DNA from: Kingdonia uniflora
Lineage: Eukaryota; Streptophyta; Magnoliopsida; Ranunculales; Circaeasteraceae
NCBI GenBank assembly: GCA_014058105.1
Contig: JACGCM010001497.1
Span: forward strand, 2,790,001 to 2,854,000
DNA length: 64,000 nucleotides
Reading direction: 5' to 3'
Shown here: in pieces, positions 33,001 to 44,800 of the stretch
How positions within the stretch are numbered: the first letter of the stretch is position 1
Layout: every line of letters starts with the position of its first letter
Translations under genes and position numbers: made by a program
Notes under the pieces: model-generated
What the model was told of the DNA's origin: nothing
Database searches by the model: none
The model's input: the letters and a program-made list of their open reading frames with translations, nothing else

Positions 33001-34429
33001 GATATCTTTTAAAGATGAGATATATATCATGTTAATGGGTGCTCTGAATCGAGCTGTATATAATGTATATATTATTATGCAGGTCGAATTGGCTTCAGTT
33101 TGCTCGCGCGAAGATGAGGCGCTTCAATGTAACTGAGAATTTACGGAGGAGTTTGATAGGGTGAGGGAGGCGAATGAGAACAGGGAAGATCAGCATGTAA
33201 AGGTGTATTTTAAATTTGTTGAGGCAACCCAGACTGTTGTAGACCTCATTCTCAAGGTCAAGGAGAAAGATGCTAAAATTGAGGAGAGGATAAAAGAGCA
33301 TGCAGAGGTAAGAGAACACACCACGAAGCTTCAAAGCCAGGTTGACATGTTGATGGTTAAGGGTAAGCTAGCTGAAATGGCTCAATACCGTATTCAGGTG
33401 CTAGAAAGATTGGAGGGGCAATCTCGAACTGATCCTCAGAATTATAGAACCGAGCTGGAGCGACTGAAATAGAAAATGAGTGAAAAAGATAACGAGCTGA
33501 AGGTAGCTCGAGAACATCTATCAGCCTCGAAAGCTGTAGCTGAATACTTGCATATAGCCCTACCTGCCAAGGATTTGGAGTTTCGGAGGGCACAACGAAG
33601 GTGTGATGAGTTAAATGAGAGGGTGGAATGATTGAAGGCCGAATTGGCGCAAGCCAACACGCGTGTCAAGAAAGTCGAGACTAGAAAGCGCTCGAGGTAG
33701 AGTAGAAATGATGTTAAAGTTCCTCTAGTCTAAGGGAATATAGTTAGTCTGTCAGGTCAAATTTGAGAACTAGAAGGTGACAAGGCTCAAATTCAGAGGC
33801 ATGTGGAGAAAGGGAATGCGAACTTAAGGGAATGCCAGTACAAGTTGGATGTTGCTCTTGTCAGGGAGAAGGTCTTGGAAGGGGAAATCAGGGAAAAAGA
33901 AATCCAGATGAAGAAAAAAGATGACTCTTCAAATGATACTTCTGCCAAGGAAGAATTAAATCCATAAATTGTGAGACTTCGCACTCAGGTGGCGAACTTG
34001 GAGGTCGCTATTCAGGCTGAATCAACTAAATACGTTAAAAAATTGGAAGAGAATATAGCCTTTTAATATTTGACAGATAGGGAAATGGCACATCAAAGAA
34101 ACTATACGAGACTTTGGAGTCACGCCTTGAGAATATGAGAAGTAACTTTTCAAGGATCGTTGTAGCTCATGCATCACGGACTGACCTTTTAATGGCGACC
34201 ATTGCGCATTTTATAGAGGAAGTAAAAAGACTTGAGTTAGAACGAGATACCTTGTTTAAGAACCAGTCTAACCGGACATGCATTTGTAGCGTGAATATAG
34301 ATCAAGGGAACTAACTATATGGCCTTCATAGAAATGAATTTAGGCCCTCGACCTGCTGATCTGATAGAGAGGGGCAGAGTCGCTGTATTTCGAGAACTGA
34401 ATTTTGATCGACCTCCTGCTAGAAGGTAA
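30043..34429 (+). pseudogene. Six-exon antisense gene of Tat copy A (Transposase_28-like, coiled coil)
   Basis: Exons inferred by comparison with copy B: 30043-30470, 30706 to about 31458, about 31535-32016, 32092-32520, 32620-32721 and 33083-34429. Exon 1 ends DIE with donor GTTAGC; exon 2 joins in phase after TTGTAG. Exon 2 (SFEYFD; CYLSQLEYGLSLPL; NDNVIWVKGYY) resembles the 'putative gypsy type transposon' domain (Transposase_28). Exon 4 holds LKGYSEVEVDAIKADTYVEE and VVDGLDGVSRQTVLDNQGDD, a motif I recall from this plant family. Exon 6 is coiled coil, ending near HFIEEVKRLELERDTLF and LGPRPADLIERG. In-frame stops (30992, 31180, 33133, 33470 and others) and a lost exon 2 donor make copy A non-functional. 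Transcription would be opposite to gag-pol. Confidence 0.85.
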
Positions 34430-34500
34430 AGCATAGCTAACATCCAATTAGCAGAAAAGGTATCCATTATAATATGACCTAAAAATTAGTAGTATATGTC

Positions 34501-35140
34501 GCAGACATATTCAAATAAATGAAAGCTAGTATGACCTTTGCCTTATCTTATGTCTAGTGAGGTCTTTGATATAAAATAAGTTTTTACATTTGTTCTAATC
34601 CCAGAGGTGGGTTGAGTTAGTCAAACCAAGTGAATCTTGATTTAACTGCAGAAATACTGTTAGACATATTGAAAGAGATGAAGGCTAGTATTATATTTGC
34701 CTTATCTTATGCCTGCTAGAGTCTTTGATATGAAACAAGTTTCTACATTTGTTTCAATCGTAGAGATGGGTTGAGTTAGTTAAACCAAGTAAATCTTGAT
34801 TTAACTATATAAATGTTGTAGACATATTGAAAGAGATAAAGGCTAGTATTACCTTTGCCTTATCTTATGCCTGTTAGAGCCTTTGATATGAACAAGTTTC
34901 CACATTTGTTTCAATCACAGAGATGGGTTGAGTCAGCCAAACCAAGTGTTATCCTTGATTCAACTATAGAAATGTTGCAGACATATTAAAAGAGATGAAG
35001 GCTAGTATTACCTTTGCTTTATCATATGCCTGCTAGAGTCTTTGATATGAAACAATTTTTTGCATTTGTTTCAATCACAGAAATTTAGTAGACCCAGCCA
35101 AACCAAGTGTTATCCTCAATTTAGCTGGTATAAGATCGAT
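34501..35140 (+). repeat. 159-bp tandem array (four copies) in Tat copy A
   Basis: AGACATATT marks unit starts at 34503, 34662, 34820 and 34979, spacings of 159, 158 and 159 bp. Each unit contains GCTAGTATTACC, GCCTTATCTTATGCCTG and GTTTCAATCACAGAGATGGG with variations. The array lies between the antisense gene and the end of pol. The first such unit begins again at the right window edge in copy B. Confidence 0.92.
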
Positions 35141-35376
35141 TGAAAGGCAGTATTATCTATGCCTTAATCTACAGAATTTGGTTGAATCTACGCAAGTAGA
35201 GAGATGTTGTGAAAAACATGGAAGTTTCATTGATCAGTTCATAGTTTATATTGGATGGAGATGAAAAATCTCACTTTTGGAATTGAGAAAACAAAAAATC
35301 AAAAGCGAGAAACGGAAATGGAGTAGTAAAGCGCTTAACGATAGTACCGTTTCAGTCGCCTAGTGTTCCACAAATT
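35141..35376. other. Spacer between tandem array and pol end, copy A
   Basis: No supported gene. A short stretch, partly coding for the decayed C-terminal end of integrase at its right side. Confidence 0.5.
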
Positions 35377-36470
35377 TTAAATAAGGATTCCATCTTGTGT
35401 CATGAGATAATATGATCCCAGGCCTGAGAGACCTGTGATAATGAATGGACCCTCCCAATTGTTGACTAATTTTCCAGCGTGAGGCTCTTTGCGATGCTGA
35501 AGAATCTCTCTGAGGATGAGATCATCAATTTGGAAGGTACGGTTTTTGACTCGGTTGTTGTACGACCTGGCTAGTATATGATGATATCGACCTAGGTTAG
35601 CGATGGCGCATTCCCCGGTCTCACCGATCATATTAAGGTTGCAAGCCAATTCGAACTCATTTTTCTCGTCAGTCAGCTTGTGATCTCGAACAGGATGATG
35701 GTATTCAGAAGGAATGACGGCCTCAGTGCCATAGGCAAGGAGGAATGGGAAGCATCATGTTGACTGCCTGGGAGTGGTACGATATGCCCATAGGATATGA
35801 GGCAGTTCTCGAACCCAATTTCCTTTTTTCTGTGAGTGAAGTTATTTCTTGAGTCTATCCATGATAGTTTTGTTGGTGATTTCGGCTTGGCCATTGCCTT
35901 GAGGATAGTAAGGATTAGATGGTGAGTGGATGATATTGTGCTGGTTGAGGAAGATTAGAATTTTGTCTCCCACAAATTGGGGCTCATTATTGATACGAAT
36001 TAGGTGGGGCACCCAAACCGAGTAATGATATGTTCCCAAATTAAAGAGATGACCCCTTCATCTCTAGATCGACATAGTAGAACTGCTTCTACCCATTTTG
36101 TAAAATAATTGGTAGCTACAAGTAAGTGACGGCGGTTACGTGGAGAGTTAGGGAATTTCGTCGACTAGATCAAGTGCCCATCTTTTAAATGGCCAGAGCA
36201 CCTTGCTTGCATGGAGTTCGAGCGCAGGGGTACGTATCATATGTCTATGCCATTGGCATGTATCACATCTGTGTGAGTACTCCTCTGCTTGCTTACGCAT
36301 CCTGGGCCAGAATACTCCCTGTATAATAGCTATGTTTGCCAGTGATCGACCTGCGTTATGGGAGCCATAAGTCCCTTCATGTAATTCGCAGTGCATTTCA
36401 TCTGCTTTTGGTTTAGAGAAGCACTTGAGGTAAGGCCCCGTAACGGAATGGCGGTATAGCACAGCATTTT
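35377..36470 (-). pseudogene. Tat integrase, copy A
   Basis: The zinc-binding region at 36462-36148 shows H-x-GTYGSHNAGRSLA then CDTCQWH. The catalytic core follows, with IRINNEPQFVG (in place of the usual SDNGPQF) and NPYYPQGNGQAEITNKTI near 35930. The C-terminal region at 35649-35377 shows LILREILQHRKEPHAGKLVNNWEGPF, the GPY/F-type module that usually ends gypsy integrase. Stops and frame changes separate these pieces. Confidence 0.88.
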
Positions 36471-36501
36471 GATTAGTGTAGCGCTTTGAGTTGTTGATCA
36501 G

Positions 36502-37040
36502 CTATCGGTGCTCATTTGGATCTACTGGGAGTGGTTTGTTGCAAATGTTGTCGACACCGAGGTAGGCTAAAAAAGGTTTTTGCCAATCATCGTCTCCCTC
36601 TTTAACGCCCCCAATGTTGATCGTGTATATAGAAATGCGATCAATGCCGGGGGTTGAAATGATTTTGGTCTGGAGATATCGTGCTTCTGTACCCAAGACC
36701 CTGGCTAGATATGCCAAGGAATTGTCATATCTATTTTCACCTCGAGGAAGATAATCGAGAGCTGCTTTCACAAACTTGTGCATCATATCAGCAACGAGGG
36801 CTACGTATTCGATCATCTTTCCATTCATCTTGTATTGCTCAAAGTAATGGTGGACAATGAGTAGTGAATTTGTGTAAACTGAGAGTTCGGGGACGTCGAG
36901 CATAAGAACGCGGCCGAGTCCATGAATGAGAGCTTCGTATTTGGTGATATTATTAGAGGCCTCAAAATCCAAGCATATTGATTTCTCAATTTTGTCATTA
37001 GAAGGGGTAATAAAAATGATTCTGGTCCCTGATACTGCGG
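36502..37040 (-). pseudogene. Second RNase H-like domain, Tat copy A
   Basis: DFEASNNITKYEALIHGLGR corresponds to the conserved ATNN-AEYEAL segment of the additional, archaeal-type RNase H that Tat elements gained. Further on, VYTNSLLIVHHYF has Asn where the family has the catalytic Asp (DSQL), and YLPRGENRYDNSLAYLAR has Tyr-Asp-Asn where ADALA is usual. The domain is therefore very probably inactive. Confidence 0.85.
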
Positions 37041-37268
37041 GACCTGCTGATTCATCCGTGCGAAGTCTCTACCCCTTTACTGTAATCCATTCAGCTCGCT
37101 CGTTAAATGGTTTGGGGTGGATCTTTAAGAGTATCTTCTGTAAGGTTTAGGGTTGTGCTCTTCCCACTCAAGATCCTCCACTGGAAAATCCATGAGAAAA
37201 CTGGCAATGGCCTGACACTTTTCGGAATGACGTTGTTCAAACTTGATATCATGTTCTCCTAAACTGAC

Positions 37269-37600
37269 TTACCACTGTCGTACTCTCCTTGATTTTTCTT
37301 TCTTGGATAGAACTTCCCGAAGTGGGTAGTTCTTCATGACTTTGACTGAATGAACTTGGAAGTAGTGTTTGATTTTATGTGAAGTATAAACAAGAGTGAG
37401 AAGAAGCTTTTCAATTTTAGAGTACCTCGTTTCTGTTGAAGTGAGGGTTTTGCTAATGAAGTAGATTGGTTTCTCAATTTTTCCTTCAAGGCGAATGAGA
37501 ACCGAGCAGAAGGAAGTATCTGGGGCTGCTAGGTAGATAATCAGTTCCTCATCAACTACTGGGGTGCTCATTATGGGAGACCTCCCCAAATAGGTTTTGA
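37269..37600 (-). pseudogene. First RNase H domain, Tat copy A
   Basis: IYFISKTLTSTETRYSKIEKLLLTLVYTSHKIKHYFQ and the end KNYPLREVLSKKEKSRRVRQW match the gypsy RNase H that directly follows RT. It is distinct from the second RNase H downstream. Confidence 0.88.
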
Positions 37601-38560
37601 GATCCTGAAAATCTGCTTCACATTCTGGTGTCCATGTGACCTCTGTATTTGTCTGAACTTTTCCTTATTTGGTATAACCGCGGAGTAATAGAAATAACGA
37701 CAGCGGTCTGAAGATTTAGAAATGAAACGGTTGGTAGTAGAAATCTTACAGGTATGTTTTTGAATGTCTTTTGTTAATTTTGGAGAGGGCATGTCGAGGA
37801 GAGCCCGAATCTGATCTAGATCGGCCTCAATCCCCTTCTTGCTGATAAGGTGGCCTAGAAATCGGCCAGAATGTACACCGAATTGACACTTATCAGGGTT
37901 GAGACGCATTCTGTAAGATCGAAGGATCTTGAGTATAGTATTGAGATCTGAGATGTGATTGGTAGACTGTACACTTTTGCACAAGAGATCACTGATTTAG
38001 ACTTCAACAACTTTCCCTAGACGTGCTTTGAACATAGTAGTCATCAACCGTTGATATGTGGCACCCGCATTTTTAAGTCTGAAGGGCAAGACTTTGTAGC
38101 ATAAAGACCTCTTTCAGTGATGAAAGTTGTATTTTCTTGATCTTCTTTCAAAAGTGGAATTTGATTGTACCCCGAAGCAGCGTCCATCATAGATAGGTGG
38201 TCATGGCTTGCTATGGAATCGAGGATCTAATTAATATTGGGAAGAGGAAAACTGTCCTTTGGAGTTTGTTTGTTCAGATCAGTAAAATCAACGCAAACTC
38301 GAACTTTTTCATTCTTCTTTGGGACAACGAAAATGTTGGATATCCAGTCTGGATATTTAGCTTCTCGAATGAATCCCACTTTGATCAATTTCTCGATCTT
38401 GGTGTTACCTTCATCTCGAAGATGAGGTGACAGTCGTCACTGTTTCTGTTTGACCGCCGTGACATTGATGTTGATAGCTAATTTGTGACATGCCTTGGTC
38501 GGATCGAACCCAGGCATTTCATTGAAAGACCACGTAAAAAATTCTCAATTTAGTTATAAG
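37571..38560 (-). pseudogene. Tat reverse transcriptase, copy A
   Basis: Pieces in order on the minus strand: EMPGFDPTKACHKL, KVGFIREAKYPDWISNIFVV, VRVCVDFTDLNK, SMMDAASGYNQI, then the active-site segment, then RLNPDKCQFGVHSGRFLGHL. The catalytic motif, usually YIDD or YVDD, reads stop-ISD here, so the enzyme is dead. A long frame covers the thumb (37984-37571). Confidence 0.9.
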
Positions 38561-38599
38561 AACTGAATGAGAGCATCCTTTTTGTGCTGAACCATCTTA

Positions 38600-39270
38600 G
38601 TAACAATGAAAGTACATCTGTTAGGTCTATCAATGTTGATGTATTCTGTGGGCTCTTCCGTGGAAGGTTGATCGTTGAGGTGATCAGCTTCCTGTAATTG
38701 CTATATAACAAATCTGTCAGAAGTATCTAGGATTGCAGAGACGGTATTTTCATAAGTGCAAGAGAGCTTCTAACTACCTCTAATCTCATAAATACCATTG
38801 TCGTGTTTGAACCGGAGTACTTGATAATAGGTGGAAGCGATTGCTTCCATGTTGCGAATCTAGCAGCGGCTCATAATCCTGAGATAACGAGATTTGGCGT
38901 TGATGACATTAAAAATGATGTCGATAAAAGCTGGTCCTACTGTAATATGTAAGATGATATTGCTTACTTGTTCTTCTTTGGACCCATTGAACCCACTGAT
39001 AATGGTGTCGCTCTGAATAACTTAGTCAGCTAAACCCATTTGGTCTATAGTGTTCTGAAAAAGAATCTCAATACCGCTTCCAGTATCGATCATCATCATG
39101 TGCATGAAAAACTTCTTCATTTTAAGCATTATTACTAACGAATCATAATGTGGAAATTTGACATGGATAGTATCGTATTCTTCAAAAGAAATCTCAAGCC
39201 GGTGATTGCTCAACTCAGGAAGAAGCTTGGCATTTTGTCTTGCGGTGTGAGATTGTAGCATTCCGATAGC
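38600..39270 (-). pseudogene. Tat protease region, copy A
   Basis: MMMIDTGSGIEILFQNTIDQMG at 39110-39030 carries the retropepsin DTGS triad. Upstream text ISFEEYDTIHVKFPHYDSLVI is the usual lead-in. The segment toward RT is broken by stops. Confidence 0.82.
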
Positions 39271-39299
39271 CTCCTACGTTTTGATTTGTTGGAATTGGT

Positions 39300-40968
39300 G
39301 ATCTGATTAACTTTGATCATGTTGTTGTGGTGAATATGGTAAATTAAGATGTTTTTCCTCAGCTTGGTCATTGACCTGAATAACTTTAAGTTGCTTCTTA
39401 TAGCTGCCATTTTTGTATGATATCAGGTTGACAATATACTCGAGCATCCATCCCTCTTTAAAAATGTATTCAAGCAACCTTTGTAAAGCATAGCAATTGT
39501 CACTAGAATGATGGTTTACCTTATGATGTAGACAATACGGTCTACTATCGATTGGTTCTAGTGGTTGGGAGACGCGGTAGAGTGTATGTATCCTTCAAAA
39601 GCAGTAGAAAAATTGTAGAGATTCAAACGTTCATCTTTGGGAGGATGGGTTTGTTTGGCAGAGCGCCTTTCCGAGGGTAGCTAGTGTTGACCTTGGTGCG
39701 CTTCTGATCGCCCTGTTCCTCTTTTTGTTCATTGCTTCGATCTGTAGATGGGCCCTTGGTGGGGAGGATAAATTTAGTAGATTTTTGTCGCTCAGACATC
39801 ATCCTCTCCAAGTTAACGTAACTGTTGACCTTGGTGATTATTCCTCCAAGGTCGCAGGTTTGTTGAGGAAGAGGTATTCTTTGGCTTCGCATTCGAGCCA
39901 GAGCACATTGGTAAAAGAAGTAATGGCTATTTTTTTATCGAGGTTATCCACTTTTCACGTAAGCTCTTGAACTTTCTTTGAGAAATCCTTGAGCTTCCCT
40001 CCTTGCGACTGCTTAAGACTGATAAGTTAATATAAATTCTCCTCTTTGTTCCTGTTGTGAATGTATGTCTTGATGAACTATTTCTACAGCTGATCGAATG
40101 TATATATGGAGTCCTCAGGGAGAGAGTGGAACCATCGGAGTGGTTCCTCCTGTAGACTTGTTGTGAACAGACGTCAGAGGATGTGGTTGAGATTGGAGTA
40201 TAACCTCAATGAATCGCGGTACTGATGAATGTGCTCCTTCGGGTCAGTACCTTTCTATTTACGAATTTTAAGAGTATGGAAACCTTTTGGTATCTCCATA
40301 TCGAATAGCTCTTTGGCAATCAGACTTCCTTGTAATTTTGTGAGGTTGCCAGCAGTAGCCAGAACTTGTGCTTTGATCAACTCCTTAATTCGTAAGTCTA
40401 TATGCTCTTTCGTAACGTAATGACGTGCTGGTTGAATCGCTGGGCAAGCAGGTTGTGGATGATGAGTGCATGTACCTTTAATCAGGCGATCTCGTATTAG
40501 AACTTGGTGTTGAGGTCGATGTTCTTCCTCCTAACGGACGGAAATTTGGTGTCCTTGACTGACTTTGAACTAACTTTGCCCCCCAAATGTATGGAGGGTT
40601 GTGGTTGGTGTTGTAGATTCTTGGAAATAGTTTTACTGGCGACTCCTTGAGGTCCCAATCTCTCCTTTGGAAAAACACGGGAGGTCTCTGGAAATTGATC
40701 GTGACCTCTGGCTGGAGGAGCTTGCTGAGTATTTTATAGAGCCTCTAGGGTAGTCTGCATTGTTATCATCTGGTCTTCATGTCATTTGAGCGCTGTCAAA
40801 CAAGCTTGTCGTTCTGTGTTGAGCTCCTTCTCGCGAAGCTCCCAATCCTTTGTTAACTAAAGTTTGTGCTCTGCGCGTTTCTCTCTTGTGGCATTGAGAT
40901 TCGTCCGTAACTCTGTAAGTTACCCCGGCTCCATTGAAATATCGAGTTGGGTCCCTATAACTGGTCAT
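39300..40968 (-). pseudogene. Tat gag, copy A
   Basis: On the minus strand, capsid-type text lies at about 40150-39960 (EEPLRWFHSLPEDSIYTFDQL, then FIKTYIHNRNKEENLY and LISLKQSQGGKLKDF), as in gypsy gag. Downstream is the basic stretch FILPTKGPSTDRSNEQKEEQ. A Met-initiated frame at 40968 (MTSYRDPTRYFNGAG) is a candidate N-terminal part. Many stops are present. Confidence 0.8.
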
Positions 40969-41036
40969 CTAAAAGTAACCATGATTGAAAGTTGTAGTGA
41001 AAGAATGCCTTAGAATATCGTGGAAATGTAATCTTT

Positions 41037-41054
41037 CCCATAGACGGCGTCAAA
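41037..41054 (-). other. Primer-binding site of Tat copy A
   Basis: On the minus strand the LTR end CATTACA is followed by TTTGACGCCGTCTATGGG, a variant of the TGGCGCCGT... site common in gypsy Tat/Athila elements. Confidence 0.8.
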
Positions 41055-41691
41055 TGTAATGGCCAAATTTCGTAAGCTCGAAGTGACTCATAATTCATTA
41101 TCACCTCAATGAATCCTGCGATGATATTCTAATGGAAAGTAAGAAATGACACAGGTAATTTTTGCATGAAAAACCTCTGAATAGGTAAAAAGCCACGACT
41201 TCGAGGGGAGGATTTTTATAAAAGTATCTTTATTGTATGCGGCGGATATCTTATTACAAGTGATCTATATATATATATATATATATATATAGAAAATCTT
41301 AAACCTTGTAATTAAGAAGTTTGACTGTTGCTGAGAATAAAAAATAAGTAGTTTCTTGATGATCTCTTGTATAATTTTTCTGTGTTTGTCTTTTCTGGAA
41401 CTTTTCCTTTATATAGGCCTTCTCCATAGTTCATCATCATGCTGGAGCACATTTTTTGAACAATGAGGTTAGTGGCAGTTGGCTAAGTAACTGATGAGTT
41501 CATGAGAGGTAGGTATTTTTGACTAGATAAGGCTTTTCAGTTTGAGCTTGACCCACGTTCTTAAATAGTTTGTGGGGTGGTTTGGAATGCTGACTGGGGA
41601 AGTTATATTAAAAATGCGTGAGTCTGAGATGGAGGTAATTCGAACTGGCGACAGCTCGACTTTAGGTGAGATCGATGGATAGGTCCCTACA
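41055..41691 (-). repeat. 5' LTR of Tat copy A
   Basis: 637 bp beginning TGTAAT and ending CCTACA on the plus strand, with terminal TG and CA. It contains a TA-dinucleotide run at about 41266-41290. It matches the truncated LTRs at 27563-27863 and 56601-57146. Confidence 0.9.
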
Positions 41692-41840
41692 GTACTAGTA
41701 AATGCAAAATAGTGGTCATTCATTCAGATAATGCATTGACTGGTGTATGGCATAACAGTAATGAAGACCCAACTGGGTCTATTTATTTCTTTGTGTTCAT
41801 CATAGCCGTGGTACCAAGTGTACCTGGAACTCCTAGAGTC

Positions 41841-44800
41841 ATGCATGGGACACTTGAAAGGGGTCCAAATAATATGGCAAACTTGCCTAGAAAGAAAACC
41901 TTGGCTAAGAAGACAGTACCAAGAAATAAAGCAATTAGACTAGGAAGTGTTGTGGCTGATGTGAATATGTCTCAAGTTATGGGTGATATGACTGTGTCTC
42001 AAATTATGGGTGATGTGACTAAGTCTCAAGTTATGGGTGATGCGACTGTTGAGAGTGCCTATGTTGGTAAGAATGTTATTTCAAAGAAAAAGGCTAGATA
42101 AACTAAGAAAGACAAAAGGAAGAACAGCAAAACTAATGGACAAAATCAACCTTTTGTTATGAAGAAGAAGAGACTGAGGCCAAGTGAACTACCTGAGGAA
42201 GAATTGGACCATTTGCCACTATTTTATGTGAGTGATGGTAATAATATAGCAGGTGACAATGTGGAAGTTGTTGGGGAAGTTCCTATTTGGGAAGACAGTC
42301 TTGTTGAGAATGAGTGGTATGATAATACATGTATTGAGAATGAGTGGTATGATAATGATATAGATGAAGATAATGCTGATGAGGGTGGGCATGATGATGC
42401 TAATGTGGGGGCAGATAATGATAATGAGGGTGGGCATGATGCTGATATGGGTTGGGATGGTGAAGACATTGAGACATAGGTTAATGAATAGATCCATTTG
42501 ACTCAGTTGAATGTAGACAGTTTAGATGCTGAAGAAGGTTACTACACTACAGCACCCACTCATCCCAAGATGGGGATGGTATACATAATGAAGAAGACAT
42601 AAGAAGATGCGAAGTGTTTGGAGATTTTTTGAATAGAGCAAATAATATATTTGAAGAGGAAGAAGATATTTTTAAGCCACAACCTTAAACAGATTATGAA
42701 TCATTGCATGTTGGGATGTAATGGCCAACTGCTTTTGAAGATAGAGAATACCTGAGAAAATTTGCAATTCTGAATAAATTGAAACTAAACAAGTTAAAAA
42801 TAAGAGTTACATGCTTAGGTACAACTGTGCTGTAAAAAAATGCAAGTGGTTGGTGCATGCTAGGAGAAGTTATGATGGTCATAGCATGGTTCTTAAGGGG
42901 TGTCATTTTGAACACGCCTGCACTAGGAAGGTTGGAAGTAAAAATATGTTGGCAAATGCACTTTGGATAGCAAATAAAATTGAGGAGTTGGCGAGGGATG
43001 TGAAGGCTTTGACACCAAAGGATGTCCAAACTACAATAAGAAAATAATATGGGGTTAACGTTTCTTACTATACTGCTTGGAATGCAAAGACCATTTTCAT
43101 TGAAAGGATTACTGGATCATTTGATGATGGTTACAATAGGCTACCTAAGTTAACTAGATAAGTACTCTCATCAAATCATGGAAGCATAGCACCATGGAAC
43201 TTTCAGTATGACACTAAGCAGTAGTACATGTCTGGCATTTAAGGCCACACTTGATGGTTTTGTTAATGGATGTAGACCTGTATTAGGTCTTGATGGTTAT
43301 TTCTTGAAGGGCAAGTATGGAGGGCAGTGCCTCTCAATTGTGGCTTTGGATGGAAATAATGGATTATTTCCAATTGCTATCTATTTATGTAGGTCTGAGT
43401 ATTATGAAACTTAGCACATTTTCTAACTATGTTGGCCCTTCATTTGACAAGGCACCAAAGCAAATTGACATTCATTTTAGACAGACAAAAAGGCCAAATT
43501 GAATCTGTTGCTGAGGTGAGTGTTTAAAATTGTTTTTATCTTTATTTCTTTATTTACTTATTTTTATTTCTTCACTTACTTATTGGGTTTATGTTTCAGG
43601 TGTTCCCACATCAAAACCACAGGTTATGCTTTAGGCACATGTGGAAGAACTTCAAAAAAGATTTTAGGGGGTCACACTTAGAAAGGCTATATTAGGGAGC
43701 AACAAAGGCTTTTGTTAAAGCTGATAAGCAAGTATTTCTAGACAAACTTCAAGTTAATAATCCTGAAGCCGAGAGGTGGTTGGACAAGGAACTTGCAGAG
43801 TATTGGTGTAGGTCACATTTTGACTTTACAGCCAAATGTGAGCACATCACCAATAACTTTTTAGAGTCTTTCAATAATTGGATTTTAAAAATTATAGACA
43901 AGGTAATTGAAGGTATTAACTTGATGATGATGAAGTTCACATATGATAGAAGGGTAAAAGCTCAAGGTTGGGATCAAAATTTTGTGGTACCTAGGGCCAA
44001 GATACATATTGACATGATAAAGAGGTTTTATAATAAGTATGAACCCCAAGGTTCTGATTTTAATAGTTGAGTGGTAATTTTTAAAGATGGGAAGAAGTGG
44101 AAAGTATATCTGGAAGAAAGGACTTGTGATTGCAATGAGTGGCAGGTTACAGGGTTGCCTTGTGTTCATGCATATTGTGTGATAAGTCACATAATGTTAA
44201 ACTGGGTGGGGTAAGTTGACTTATTTTTCTAGCCTTTTTTTTATTCGTTCTTTCTTTTCTGTCAGATTAACAATTTTTCTTCTTATGGCTTATTTGCAGG
44301 TATTGTAGTGAGTATCACATGGTTTCTTCTTATGTCAAGACATACAGTGGTTCAGTTTTAGCCATTAGTTATCTATCACTCAGGGACAAAGTAAGTTAAT
44401 GTTATGTGATATTTTCTTTTGTTTATTTAAGTTTACAATTTCATTTATGTACAGTTTCATTTAGTTTATGTTTTATTTTGATTGCAGACTGTGAACATTG
44501 TAGTATTGCCACCACCATTGGTGAGGGGGGCTGGTAGGCCTAGGAAAGTGAGAAGGAAAGGTAATGATGAAGGTGGGAACCAACAGAAGAGGTACCACAA
44601 ATGTGGACATTTGAGCCACAACAAGAAGATTTGTAAAGTCCCACCAGCTGAACTAAGGTTAGGAGGTTCACAACCTACAACTAGAGTAAGAGGGGGAGGT
44701 AGACCAAGAGGTAATAGGCCTATAGATAGCTTTGGACCTAGAAGTAGAATTACTAGTGAGCTACCAACACAACCAACAGTCCCAACTCCTAGAAGAAGAT

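Larger units (their letters stand above)
27563..41691 (-). mobile_element. Tat-lineage Ty3/gypsy element, copy A
   Basis: The 5' LTR is at 41055-41691 and a truncated 3' LTR at 27563-27863. On the minus strand the order is LTR, primer-binding site, gag, protease, RT, RNase H, a second RNase H-like domain, integrase, a tandem repeat array, antisense genes, polypurine tract, LTR. Two RNase H domains and extra ORFs between pol and the 3' LTR mark the Tat lineage (Ogre, Retand, Grande). Elements with antisense extra ORFs are known in this lineage. Pol is heavily mutated. The distal end of the 3' LTR is missing, so target duplications cannot be compared. Confidence 0.92.

Noticed and set aside
34501..35140. 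CRISPR-like or direct-repeat array
   Set aside because: Units of 159 bp are contiguous with no unique spacers, and the genome is a plant.
42219..42497. Minus-strand Ile/Ser-rich frames
   Set aside because: Shadows of the acidic repeat region of Mutator-like transposase 1 on the plus strand.
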